From Acanthacorydalis orientalis (lineage: Eukaryota > Arthropoda > Insecta > Megaloptera > Corydalidae), in contig CM068315.1 of assembly GCA_034766995.1 (NCBI GenBank), positions 48,433,162-48,497,161 of the forward strand: a stretch of 64,000 nucleotides of DNA. The letters are read 5' to 3'. Under the pieces are notes generated by a model. The model was not told where the DNA came from and made no database searches. It was given only the letters and a program-made list of their open reading frames with translations. Positions 26,637 through 41,600 of this stretch are shown one piece after another; the stretch's first letter is position 1; each line of letters begins with the position of its first letter. A program made the translations under genes and the position numbers.

Positions 26637-28608
26637 TAAAAATGAAATGCATAATTAACACTGTAACTAGTTGTAAACGAAATAAGATTAATAGAATATT
26701 TTTACTTTTCTAAATAGAAATTTCTCATTTCCTACTATAGTAGATTTTTATAATACACAAACACCAATATTATATTTTTACGCGTTATTGGAACGTAATA
26801 TAATCACGGTAAAAACATACGATTCAAACACGTTTTACAAGTTTAATACTACAGTTGGTTATTAAATGTAGTTCAATAAGTACGTGGATTAGGCAATCGG
26901 TGGATACGACCTTCGGGCATTTAAAAACCTAAACGAATAGAACGACCCACAAGCAAATTAACAAAAATGTACACTCGGTGAGATTTTTATCTACCGAAAA
27001 CCTTCTTTTATTGCATTCACCACTGTGTAATCAACGATATTTGCATTAATGAGTGTGAAAATGAAAAAAAAATTAAGTGAGGAGATTGACCTTGGTCATG
27101 TATATGTATATATAACGAGGTAAAAAATATAATACAAAAAAATCTTAAGCAATCGACAATCCATCTAAATTTAATTTTCTTCGTGTCTTTTTAACGCTAA
27201 CAAACCTATTCGTATGACAAATCGGCTCGCCTTTTCTCATTATTGTCGATGTGATTATTTATAGTGGATATGATTTTCAACAATAGTTGAAAAATGTTGC
27301 ATCATTTTCTAATAGTTTAAAATGTAAATGCAGACAATGCGATTCTATGTAAAAGTAAATAATTACAACTTCGAAATTAACACACACATACATTAGAATT
27401 GACTAACTTTTTATTATAATTTTTTTAATTTAATTATTATTTGTATAATGTATACATTACACATACACATTATAATCTATTTATAGACATATAAAGAAAT
27501 ATGAACATTTTCTTGTTTTCTTAGTAATTCACTTTAAAATGGTGCATCATTATAATTTAAACCGTACATATTAATTCGTCAAAGAAAACTTTTCATTGTT
27601 GAAATTTATTTTTTACATTTTTAGAAAATTTAACCTATAAACAGTTTTACACAAATATATTTTTTTTTGTATTTTACATATTGCAAAAAAAGAGGCTGGA
27701 TATTAAAAGAATATAAGTTAATTGAATAATAAAGGGTTTTCCAGTAGGGATGCAATTTTTTAAGACATCATATTTCACGGATGACAAACTGACAACTGTA
27801 TTTTATTGACATTTGTTAAAATTTGACATTGCTATTTTTAGTTATGGCTTCGTATGCAACGAAACAACGCATTGAAATAATACAATGGTATTATGAAAAC
27901 GATCGTTTTATAAAAAATACGTTTCTTAAATTACACAACATTTATTCTCGACATACTCGTTCATCCGAATCGACAATTCTTCGATTTGTGAGTAAATTTG
28001 AAGAGACTGGATCGGTTAAAGATAAAGAACACAACTGATGAAACGATTGATTTACTGAGGATGAAATTTCCCGGTCGCATTATTTTCAGAAATGGTGATA
28101 TTAATTGACCACCGAGATCCTGTGATTTAAAACCGTTCTTTGAGATCACGTTAAAGGACAGGTGTACACCAATAATCCTAAAACAATTTTTGACCTAAAA
28201 GATGAAATCCGAAGAATAATTGGTTAGAAAGAGATCCAACTGTATAGGGATGTTGTTGAAAATTTTAATAAAAGAATGGTTACTTGTAAGAAAACACACA
28301 GCAGTCCCTTACACAATATTATTTTTCACTTATAAAAAGCATACCGCCAACTATTATTTACAATAAAGAAACTTGCAATTTCAGAGCAAATTTTTATAAT
28401 TTATTTCAAATTAAAAAAATGCGTCCATAGTGGAAAATCTGTAGTAGATGAGAAAAATCTTATAATGAAAATCTAGTAATGTTTATATATATAGAATATA
28501 TATTATAGAAAACAATGGCAATTACTTGGTAGAGTAAATAAATTTATTTTAATATAAATACTTAGTTCATTTTTCTATCACGAAACGTATTACAACTTTT
28601 GTACTCGC

Positions 28609-28644
<36 letters not shown>

Positions 28645-28669
28645 CATATATGTTTATATTTATATATAT

Positions 28670-28703
<34 letters not shown>

Positions 28704-30823
28704 ATGTATGTATATATAATAATTTAACATATATGTTTATATTTATATTCATAAATAAATAATCATTACATTTTTCTTCATCTGAAATCGGCAGCTGTAC
28801 AATAATTTAAGCCAATAATGTATAGAAAATATCAATGACAATCATGAAGATCGTGTTTTTAATTGAAGATTTTCCATTCAAAAGTAAGAAAACGAATAAA
28901 AATTAATCAGATCTTAAATTTTTACCTTCTAAGAATAAAATTTGTCGCAGTTAATGCACTCCCTTGATGATGATTTAATTTATCCACCTGTTAATATTTA
29001 TACACATTCATCGGATTGCTTTCGTTTATAATTAATATAATTAAATTATTTTTGTACAGTTCATTATGCGAAAATCAGTGGGGTCGGATTGGAACTTAAT
29101 ATAATTATAATCCTTTTTCTCAACTCGTGCAAATCTAAATACTGGATGATTAATAATTTTAAAATTAACTGTGAACGGTCTGTAATCTCAAAATTAATTT
29201 AATATTTAATTATTTAATGCCTGATTTGATTCTGATTCCTATCAGTATTTTCAGTTGATTAACTTTCTATCTCTTTTATTTTTGATATTAAAATCTCCCT
29301 TTCTCAGTGAATTGATTTGAACTTTTATTTTTATTATATTTATAGCATTGAGTCTATAAATTACATGGAGATATGTTGAATTCATGTCGTTTTTATTTAG
29401 AATTGTATGAAGTTCTATTTCGAATTTGTGATTCAAGATGTTGGTACACACATGATTAACCGGTTCAAATTAAAAATGAATGTAAAAATCAGTATCGTTA
29501 CGAATCTAGCAACTATATATTGTTTATCATTTTACTTTTAAAAATATACCCACCTTAGCAATTTTCCAACGATTAAATTGCGAAACATGTATTCGTTGTT
29601 ATTTATATATCTATAATCAATTTCCATAGTGTTCGTGCGGATTGTGAATAATCTTTTACATGGCAAAAAATTCAGCTCGTTGAAATGAAAACAATGCGTA
29701 CAAAGTTACAGAGCTTGGTCATCATAGATGACCTTTACACCACGCTCTGTGGCTACAGAGAATGGACAGAGGACAGTGCCATCCATTTGGCTTGTTTTTT
29801 TTTAAAAAAAAAATCATTCAGAGTACAGTGTATTTTCAGTACAAATAAATAGCTGACAAATATTTTAATTTTAATGCGATTGTCAAACGATGGGATGCAT
29901 TTTTTGTGCGTATTTGATCGTAATGTAGTTTACTATTTGTATGATACATTACGTTTTATTTAACGCACTATTTTAATTTATAAAGTCGGTACATCATTTT
30001 AACAGAATATGAATTTATTATGCAACACAATATGTTTCGGGATAGGAGATCCTTTTCATACATTATATTATTTATTTTTTTCTTAGATTTACATTCATTT
30101 TTTATATGCCATGGCTAGGTACCCACATAGTTTTTTTTAAAAAAATCAGAATGTTTCAGACAATTGATTAGCTACTATTGAAAGTTTAGTATTTCAGAAG
30201 CCACCGAGAACTTTAATTCTGTAGACAAAGAACAAATACAGATCTTCGTTTCTTGTTTTATAGTCATTAATTATTGTTCCTTAAGACTGTTAGAGGTCAC
30301 TTCATAAGCAATAAGTATTAAATAATGATAGAGGTCATTTTTATAGGTTGTAATAGATTGTTTACTATTAATACTGTTCTTAGTAGGTTAAATGCACATT
30401 CATCAAATAATCTATAAACATTTTCTATAATGTAATATATACAAAATCGCCCCCTCTATTGCGGTTCCCACCAATAGAGGGGCCCGAAACAAATTTTTAT
30501 AAACTCATTACTGTAGTACAACTCTGTACATGAGGCCCTCAATTCAAGTTTGCTTGGGTCCTATGAAGCTACAACGCGCAACTGTTCTCCACACAACTTG
30601 CGTTTTGTGTATGTAACTTTATTTCAGTTGTGTCTGTTTAATTGTATGTTTATATTAATTTTCAAAATAAATACACGTTTTTATAACAGCATAAATGTTA
30701 TAACTAAATTAAATACAAATTCATTTTAAATATACACACTAGTGAAATGAAAGCCTTGAATTCAACACAGAGGTTAAGAGATTTATGGTATTGTTGATCA
30801 TTATCAAATAGTGACCGTCATTG

Positions 30824-30866
<43 letters not shown>

Positions 30867-30888
30867 CTATCTATCTATCTATCTATCT

Positions 30889-30943
<55 letters not shown>

Positions 30944-32832
30944 TAGATAGATAGATAGATGTGTTTACATAGGTGCTTATATATTTTTACATGAATTTTA
31001 AGAGCATAAAACTTCCTTGCTATTTGAGTTTAATGATTGCACTTCTCAGTATCAGTATACTTTACTCTTAATGTTATTTTAATTACATATCATTCTAAAA
31101 ATAACGTACTTTCGTGCTAATTTAAATTTGAACACACACACACACACATATGTATGTGTGTATATGTGTGTGTGTATGTATATATATATATATATATATA
31201 ATTTTGAATGTTAAGATTTTTTTGTAGAAAAAAATAGGTCATTTGTTTCAATTTTACCTATTTTATTTATTTTTTTCCAAATAACCGAGAAATTTAAGTT
31301 AATAAAATCGAATTTAGACAAAATATGCAATAAAGATAAATTAAACCTGTCATGGGACGAAAAAAAAATAAAAATTGTTAAATGAAAATTGTTAATAGAG
31401 AAGTCTAAAACGATTGATTAAAGGTCATTAATTTATATGTTGGAAATTATTTAAATAAAATATTATTCTACTAACTGATAGTAAAGGAGACCCATAAGAT
31501 GTTGTAAAACATATAGATAGATCAATTTTACTATTTTAAGTTTAGTGAACGTACCACAATTTTGAAAAATAAAATTACACCTTTTTAGAAATACCAAGTA
31601 TAAGAAATATCAGTGTGTAAATTAATATTGCCTAGTCTAAATAATTTCGACCCGATTCAAAAAAAGAAATATTCAGATATGTGGGTCACTATTAAGTTAG
31701 CACGCGATTTTGTGATTGAGTAATAAAAAGTCTACGTTGTGTTTTTGACAGGTGACGGAAGATAATCTGCATGGTCTGTTGAGTGCACCGGAGCGAGTGC
31801 TGCTTTTGGGTACCGGCGGCGACGTAAGAGACACGTCAGGTGAGTGTGATTATCTGCAAGTCAGCAAACCCGGAAACAAAGAGGATACTAAGTAGTTTTC
31901 AAGATGTACTTCTATTCTTATGCAGAGGTTACGCACAGGTTGTTCTAAATAGATGCATAAGTTGGCATATAATTTGAATATTCAGTGAGATTATTTAAAT
32001 TGTTTTATTTGTGTGTTACTAATTATATATATATATATATATATATAAATATATTAGCAATATAACAATTATAAATTAATCAGATAATATTTTAATCAGA
32101 TTTTTGCAATTTTTCAATTCTATCTTTAATGAAATTCATTATAAACTATTTTATTCATTGCAGTTCTTACTTTAATTTTATAAAAAGTTAAAAAATAGTT
32201 AATTTTATAACGAAATATAAATATTAATATATCTTAAGATAATTAAAATTATTCAGTATTTTTGTTAATTTATATTAAGTAACACAACTCTGAGTAATTT
32301 GAAATTTAATATATTTTATTGCACTTTTTTCTATTTCTTTTTCAGTTGAACAAGTTGTTCAATTGACATTTTAAGAAATATGTGGTTTCTTTCACAATCA
32401 CCAGACTTGAATCCGATTGAAAATCTCTTTGGTATACTCATCTCAAACGATGAGTTGCGAGCGAACGCTTCGGAAACAAGCGGGAATTGTTTCGAGCATT
32501 AAACACATTAATGGGGAAAGATATCCAAAGCCACCGTTTTAAATTTAATTTCATCAATCCCACGCAGATGTGATGAGGTTATTAAAAATAGGGACTTTTA
32601 CACAAAGTACTAGATTTGTTACTTAGTTTTGCACACTCTTATATATTGCAGTTGCTTGTTTTTGTTACCATTGTAATATTAGTGAATTATTATTATTTTT
32701 GAAAATGTATCGTTTTGTTTTTGTTTTATCAATATATAAGTATGCATTATTCATATCATTGTAAACTAATTGCAAGAAAAGATAAATACACTTAAATGTT
32801 TAAGTAGAATTTTTAGCTTCTATTTTGCACAA

Positions 32833-32879
<47 letters not shown>

Positions 32880-34257
32880 GCAAAATGTATGTGAAAATTA
32901 AAAAATAAATTTTACCTCGTAATACACAGTTATTCCGTAAACAATAATCAAATAGCACGTCAAAAACCAGTGAAAGTAATTCGCTTTTTAGATGCTATCA
33001 CACTTAATCCGAATTGCTCCGAATCATACAAATTGCCCAATTGTAAAAGTATGAAGCGATATTGTACGAAATAATAAACACTGTATGTTTTAAACGCAAC
33101 ACGGCGAGCCGCCGTTACATTTATGTCCATATGTGTGGCAATTCTGGCAATTTAATTTCACGGTCTACAATAACAAATGACTGTGAAAATTTCGTTCGGT
33201 ATTCGAAAGAGTTTTAAAAATGCTTTCGAAACTATTCGTTTGTTAATAACGTTAGCGAACAGTTACATGAATATTATTTAACCTGCAATGAAGTTAATTT
33301 AAATGGGATATCACGGACGATTTTTTAATATAAAATAATTTAATTGTAGATTTTATAAAATTGGATGTTAAAGAGTTATTATTACCAAGAAAGTATTTTA
33401 AATTTTATCCAATTATATGCTTGAATAAAATAAATCGTATAATTTATTACTATATTATTTAATTTTGTATTTTTTTTTTTACATTTTCATTGCATTATAA
33501 CAATGTTTATTAATGTTTTTATACACTACATAAAATGTGAATAGAACAACTTTTATTTTTAATACAATCTATGAGAAAAGAAAACAGATAAATATAAAAT
33601 ATTTAAATACAGGAAAACAATAAATTTGTATCTAAACAACATCGCACTACTATTTTCTTATTTATTTTCCATACATGTCTTATTATTAAAATGGAAAGTC
33701 GAATATGCACAAGTGACATTAAAAAAATTGTTAAAATTATGAGATCTCAGAAACACATGGAATAACATCTAACCGACAATATATTCATCTCGCTGTGTTT
33801 CCTTGAAAATACATGATTCTGTTACGGTTTACAATTTTTTGCACAAACAACAATGGATTGAAGTTGTCATCATCTTTTCAGTACAGTTTTTCGACACAAT
33901 GTTGACGGCTGAAATGTTCGTTGACGTGGCTTTCCGCAATTAAAAATTGGACATGATCATTGTTGCATGTTATGTATTGTGTTTTTTTTTGTGATCAGCA
34001 TTAAGTGAATGATTCGTTAATAAAATGGATTTTCTCCGTGCAGATAGTACGAAGATCTATTATCATGGCACGAATTCATTAACGATATAATTTAACAATT
34101 GTTGTTAAAACAGAAAACATTGACCTCTATTTGGTTCATCAATTATAATGATATTGGAAGTTATCAACGTTAGCATTTGCATACAGAGAGTGATATGAAT
34201 TTGTACCTACTTTTTTCTTATTACTTGTCTATATATATGCAGAATAAATTCACACGC

Positions 34258-34305
<48 letters not shown>

Positions 34306-35538
34306 ACACATAATTTTCTTAAGGTTCTGTAATTAATTTTACACACTACTTGAAGTTAACAATGAATATCAGAACTTAATATGAGCTTGTTTATTGTTTC
34401 TTACTGATATAATGGAAGCCTCTTCCATCAAGTTTTACTATGTCAATAGTCATCCAGGACTTTTTATTGTCTAGGTCTATTTGTATAATTTTCTACGAGA
34501 GAAGATTTTCAAAGATCAACCATCAGCTCAAAGCGCTTTCGATAAATTCGTTAATTCCAAGATTCCAGAATTCTATCTTGTAGGAATAAACAAACTTGTT
34601 TCTCATTGGGAGAAATGTATGCAGGCCAATAGTCTTTATTTCGATAAATAAATATAATTTTTAACTGATATATGGTCTTTATACTCGATACGTAAAACCG
34701 CAATTAATTTTACACCAACCTAACACTTCATAAATTTCTAATTTACACTATTTTTTTTCTTCAAAAGAGTTATTCATATACATATGTTAATAGGATAATA
34801 AAATAGCAAGAATAAAATCTTGGAAAAAAAACTAAATATAAATCAGGATAATTCAAGATTATATAATATTGTAACTTATCTAGACATCAGGTCTAAAATT
34901 ATTTATGGAATAGCCAATGATACATTCTTTTATTTTTGAATTAGAAGTTAGGACGATTGCTCTTTTTATTAAAATAAATTTACTAAAAAATGTTTATTTC
35001 TACTTGAAAACAATTTTACCCATTTATAGATAATGTAATTTTATATGTGAAATATTAGAGACTTTCATATCATCGTTTAATCTGAAAAATAATAAAAAGA
35101 ATTTTCTCTATCTCGACCATAAATGGCACTTTTAATGCAAAAAAAATATTTTTTCATGTGCGTATTGATTTTATTTAATAAAGATGTTTCATATTAAACA
35201 AACTTACTAATTTCATGTAAATGTCAAGGTATTTGGGGCGATAATGTAATTTAAAACAACAAAATTGTGTGCAAGGACTGTTCAAATCTACCAGACCACG
35301 ACTATTACATTTTTATTGTACTCAGATTTGAAAATGGAGATACGTTTAAAGTTCGATATCCGCATTAAATATAAATTAAATGCAATGTGAACGTACGCTA
35401 ATGAATGGCCATGAAATGAGTACTTATTATCAAGTTACTTTTATCTTTTTTATCATTGTATTTTTGCAAAAAAAATGTATACACGAAGGATGTGAATAAA
35501 GTTCACTGTACTAGGAGAATTTATTAAGAAGCATTAAA

Positions 35539-35610
<72 letters not shown>

Positions 35611-36333
35611 GCACTCCCTGACTTACGTAGGTGGATCATTCCAGAGAATATTACTTAAGTCAAAACATATTTATTTCGGATCAACTTTACACTAGTGTTA
35701 CATGTACTCAACAATAAAGTTACGCTTAAGAGTAAACGTTAAGTACACAGGCACATACACAAAATTCACCCCTGTACAATCGTGTAACATCAAATGCTTC
35801 AACTGGTGTATACAGTACTGTACATTACTGGTTAAAATAACAATAATATAAATTTTAAAAATCGTGTAAAACATTGATTTTTAATTTTGAATACATCTGT
35901 GTGTCATTAATTTCAATATGTATTGTGGACGCAAACCTCGTTGGACAATTTCAAGCAAACTTCGGGTGACATACGCAGTTGTTGCACAGAAAATAGATAA
36001 AAGCACGAATAAAAATTTGATCTAAATACATGAAGCCGATTTTACTTTGATGCACCATTTCCCATTAAAGTAAAATCGGCTTCACGTACAGAAAATTTGT
36101 ATCTGTTGATTAAATGTTTATGTGTATAATAAGAGAGAAAGTATAACAGATATAATAATTATATATTATTTTTTTTACACTGCTAAAACGCGCTCTATAC
36201 TATTTACAACTTGAAAGTTTTCTATTATGTTTGTTTACATTGCATAGTTTTTATCTGGTAACAAAAAGATATAAAAAGTTTAAGAAATATAAAAAAACAC
36301 ATATATTTATTCATTTAAAATTTACTTACATAC

Positions 36334-36364
<31 letters not shown>

Positions 36365-36744
36365 CATTTATGTATGTAATATGCATTTAATATGATATGA
36401 TGTTTAATTCACGATTTTACAGCATATTATTTTGCGCTTCGTGAATAAACTAAGAGAGTTGAAATTAAGACTATTTAATAATGTCACAGATAGTTTACAA
36501 AGAAAAAAACTTTAAGTGAATTGACTACAAATTGCAGTGTATCTCGCTGTAGTATTAAAGATATATAATAAACTTAAATGTACACTTTTTTCAAATAACG
36601 TTATCTAAAAACTCTAACGGATTCAAATCTATTTATAATGTATATTATTTTTTATGCTATATTGATTTTGATTATTATAAAAATATAAATAAAGAAATGG
36701 TTTTAGAATACTACTCGGAATAAATATATTATGTATATACATAC

Positions 36745-36781
<37 letters not shown>

Positions 36782-38562
36782 ATGGTAGGAGTTTTTTTGG
36801 ACAAAATATTTAGATTTTTAATTTTAAGAATCTATATCTACGTGGTTTATTATATAACTAGTGTATGGCCCGTCAAAATCGACTGGAAAATAGAAAGAAA
36901 AAAACTGTTTATTGCTTTTTACAACATTATGTATTTAAACATAAAGAATACTTAAGAACTAAACTGAAAGAATGAATTATATTTGAAAATTTCCTTATAA
37001 ACCACAATCGCTAGATGGCAGACGGCCATATTGCTGACAGAGTGAAAAAGAAATGTGAGTTTTTATTATTAAGATTGTTCTACTCGTTTGGAAAGAACAG
37101 TATTCGATTAATGCACAATAGCTCACAATGTCTCCTTTTTGTATGACAAAACAATTTACCGACTAGGAAATTCAGAAAAACAGAGAAAGATGTATGTTAG
37201 CAATAACAAGAAGTTTTGTGAGAAGAATGAAATAGGTAAAAAACAAATAAAGGTTATTAACTTAGTAAATCGATTTTTTTAAATGGAAATGGGCGAGACA
37301 TATTGAAAGGAGAGAAGAATTGACGGACAACAGAAAATATTAACTGAGGATTAAGAAATATAAAAATCACAGAATTAGACAAATTAATAAGTGAAAAAAA
37401 AATATAAAAAAATTCATTGTCAATGTATGGAAAGTAGATCTATTATTATTAAATCGTTAAAATAAAAAAAATGGAGACGATCTTCGACCAGCATTTGGTT
37501 ATTAAATGCTAAATATGATGGTATACCTACACACAACAATGATAAAAAAATCCATGAAGATATTTATAACTACTTTAAAGTGATGTAGAAATTGAGTCTA
37601 TTAAAAAGTGATGTTTTTCAGAATTGATTAACTTAGTAAGTATTTTCAAATCAGATAGAGCTATAGAGTTTTAAATCAGATAGGGCTATCTACATTTTTG
37701 AAAATTATAAGAATATTTTTATTATAGTAAAAATTATACTATTTTGATAATAATTATTATCTATCCAATCTATTTATACATTAATATGTTGATTATATTT
37801 TTAAAAAAATCCTCAGTTGGATACTTGATAGTACGAGTTCTTGTATGCTCAAAAAGTATTACTTAAATAAGTAATTATTTTTATATAGAAAGCAGTAATA
37901 TAAAAATGTATGACAGGTGCTAATGGCCTTAGTTGTCTACGCGCCCCTAAACCTCAAATAACCACCTAACTAAAAATCTAACAGTTTTATAAATTAAAGT
38001 TTATAACGATTTTATTCTAAAACTCTAATTTATGAAAGTATTGTTCGAAAAGCATTTAAAAACACAGAACAATCATTTTTTTCAATTTAACAGGTGATTT
38101 ATGTCATAGATCCCAGTATCCTTTTGTCAAATCGGAACAAAAACTAAATAAAATCCGTTAAACGTGAGAGATTAATAAATTATCACAATGAACAATTCAA
38201 CAGCCTATATCCGTCGCTAATTTGTTTTGAGGCCAAATTAACAATTTCAACAGCTTATTATTAATTTCATTGGCTCTTTCGATAAAGGAAATAGCGAAGG
38301 TTATGACCTTGTAAAGTTCTATTCTTAATTCAAAATCATCAATTTAGTGCGGATAATTGAATCTGGAAGGAGTCCGTAAACGCCTTTTTACTGTTATAAC
38401 CGTTCAGATCAATTGAAAGGATGTTTATTGTATTGCTGTTCTTGTAAATTTTCTTAACTTTCCATTGTTAAATTTACAATCATTCAATTAATTGAGATTT
38501 TTTCAATGTAAAATTTTAAACATAAATACTTCTGTTTATGAGTTTTAACATATGAAGATGTT

Positions 38563-38616
<54 letters not shown>

Positions 38617-41600
38617 TTTTAATAAATTATTTCAGAATTATAAAAAAATCTTTTTTTATATCCATTGATAATCACATTTTGTCAATAATACTGAAAACCA
38701 ATAGCATTAAGAGTGTAACATTAAATTAATACTTAATAATATTATAATTATATAAGTTAACGAATCGAACATAAGTTTGTTAGATTAATTTTATAAACAA
38801 AGAGGTTGTACGTGTTTAAAATTTATTTTAAAATATATTTTTGATAATACTACCTCGAATGAAGATCAATGTTACTTTATTTCAAATATTCAATAAAAAT
38901 AAATATGTTTTATTAACACCCGAACATATATAAGCAAATGAAATATTTTGTACGAAAATTTTATAAAGTGTATTCTTTTTAAATATTTTAAAATAGTATA
39001 TTATAATATTAATATAATCTTGTTAAAAGGAAAAACATTCCAATTGAGCATTTATAGAAAAGTGAACAAATATTTTGAAAAACGAACTTACTATTTAATA
39101 AAATAATATTATTATTTATGTATATATATATATATATACAGGTTGTTTCGAAAATGTATATTTCTTTAAAAATTATAATCATTAACGATATTTACCAATA
39201 ACCAATAAAAATTTCTATTGATACGCATAATGCTCAGTGAAATAATTAATTATGGCTATAATGTAAATATATATGTACATAAAAAAATGTATTGTATAAC
39301 ATTAAGTAACATTCATTTTCATCTATTGTATATAAAAATGAATCTGTCATAATCAATTCAATATTCAACGAGGTCATCCATCTGGGGCAAGGTTACTGAG
39401 GAAAAATTATTTGTGTAATATTTATCATTATTTTTTTATGATTTCATGAGCATTGTTACGTTAACTTTCATATTACGTCTCCTACAGAATTATAATTGTT
39501 GTATTTATTTGTGAGCTTTTGCTTATGTTAATTAGAGTTAACAAATATTACCATTAATTAAAATATATACAATGCAATTAACCGTATTTGTCTTTCATTA
39601 ATGTGAATTTCTCATACTAATGAAGTATTATATAAAATGTTCATTACGTTTTAGTTAATTTAACAGACAATAACATATATGTGTTTTGTCTTTTGATTGT
39701 CTGTGCGACATCATAAATACAAGGTTAATGAAATGTATAATTTATTGGATATATTGCTTGAAAATTAAGAAAGAAAATGTAATTCCATTTGGAATTATCT
39801 TAAAAAAAAAAACAATTATATAAAGAAACAAAAATCAATTAATTTTATTGATTTTTAATTATATAACCTATAATATCAACTTCTCTTACAATTTTTTATC
39901 GCAATTGAATCGTTTCCTTTCCGGACTTCTAGTAAATAATATATAATAATAAATAGTAAATAATATATATATATAGTAAATAATATATAAATAATATATA
40001 ATAATAATATATACTTCTAGTAAATAAAATAAATGAGAAATCTTTCAAAGAAATGAGAACGAATTTCGAGTTATTTACTAGAAGTATATTCATTTAAAAA
40101 AATCACTCTGAAAATATTCAAGTAGTCGAAAGTATTTTACAATGTCATACATAAATAACATTATAGAAAATAGAGAAAGAGCAAAAAAAATTTAATTGGC
40201 ATTGTTATATTCCAGAAAGATGAAATCCGCGACAACTAAAATAATTTTAATTGATAATAAAATCTTTAATTTACAAACAGAATAATAAATCCGTGTAATT
40301 TAATTCATAAACCGAAAACAATAGCGTAAAAAGTATGTTCATAATTTAATTTTCGTTTCAGAGAAAAAGAAAACAATTCAAATCTAATTGAAAAAAACTC
40401 TTTAAACGTGTTTATGTTATGTTTTTTTTATAATTTGTTTGAATTATATTCGTGTTTGCTTTCTTGAACAAAAACCGTTTGAATCTCAAATTTTGAATAG
40501 AAAGTAATTCATTTGTACTTATAATCGTTTAAAAAAGTACACATTTATTAGATTCTGTGGTTGTTTTATTGTTTTATATGCGGACAAAGTTGTAATACCA
40601 TTTTTTCTGCTTCGTTAGAAATAGGTTAGTCATAGTCATTTCACGATTAGGTCGAGACTGATATTTTAAAATCTAATTTGTTATATTAAATACAAAAAAA
40701 TATTATTCATTTAATGAATCGGATATCTTATTGATGAATGTGCAATTTCATCGCAGTCTCTTGATAAGTAAGATCAGTTTGCATGTACTGACCTACGTCA
40801 GGTTTTATTTTTAAACAAGTTTTCATAAATCAACACAAACAACAAAAAGATATAATCTGAACATTCTTGCACATTAACATTTTCTACATGTATGTGTGTT
40901 TTTTTTGTACTACGTTATCTGTTGATGTTATATATTTTACGTAAGTACAGGAAATAGTTGACCGTGCGATCAAGTAGACGGGTTAATGAGCCAAGAGAGG
41001 TATACAAATGTATATTGTACTGAATAAAAAAAAGCTTTAAAGAACAGTGCATCTTATTTACTTTGATATTGTTTTATATGATAATAAATTCACAAAGCAT
41101 GACTACAGACTTGTTTTTTAACATGTACTTTGAATGTAAGAGAAAAATGCATGTTTAATGTCGGTTTTGCATTTTGTTCATTTCGTCGGATGGAAAAGAG
41201 AAAACTATCAATTATAACAATTGATTTCATAGTATTTAACATTTTGTATCTAAATTCATATTCTGTTATAATTATTGTTACAAAAATCTTATTTTCTGTT
41301 TGTTTATCACATGCTAGAAAATTAACGAATTAAACAAAAAGATTTCATACAGAATCACGCGTCTTATAAAGAAATACAATAATATTAGGTAACCAAGAAA
41401 GTCCTGTCGTTGTTATAACGTACAATAATTCCAAAAGAATTGTTTACACTTGTTATCAGATAAAATTTCAAGAATTGTTTATCACTTATAATAGCATGTG
41501 TTTTACTGGTTAATTGTTGAATGAATCTCGAATTGTTAACTTCAATTTAAAAAATAATTCTGACCCTAAAAAATGTCTGAAAAATGGTGTAATATATGCG

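Larger units (their letters stand above)
20826..31751 (+). other. ADAMTS intron 1 (10.9 kb)
   Basis: The ends are GTGAGT and TTGACAG. It holds about fifteen TA-rich arrays, the transposon cluster at 25435-26564, the DUF4817-type element at 27732-28441, a GC-richer hairpin island at 22430-22650, a structured segment at 29709-29760 and a hairpin at 30451-30482. I found no further exon with both good splice sites and a compatible phase. Confidence 0.75.

Noticed and set aside
29251..29451. 66-aa minus-strand frame in ADAMTS intron 1
   Set aside because: Composition is Asn/Ile/Lys-rich like random AT-rich DNA; there is no domain, splice context or neighbour support.
36960..37560. Possible retroelement remnant or small gene (for example a frame with [15 protein letters not shown] near 37017)
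   Set aside because: Stops are frequent, no reverse transcriptase or other motif could be recognised, and no splice pattern emerged.
41130..41333. 67-aa plus-strand frame before the mariner
   Set aside because: No recognisable domain, outside the mariner termini, and not in a frame that splices into ADAMTS.
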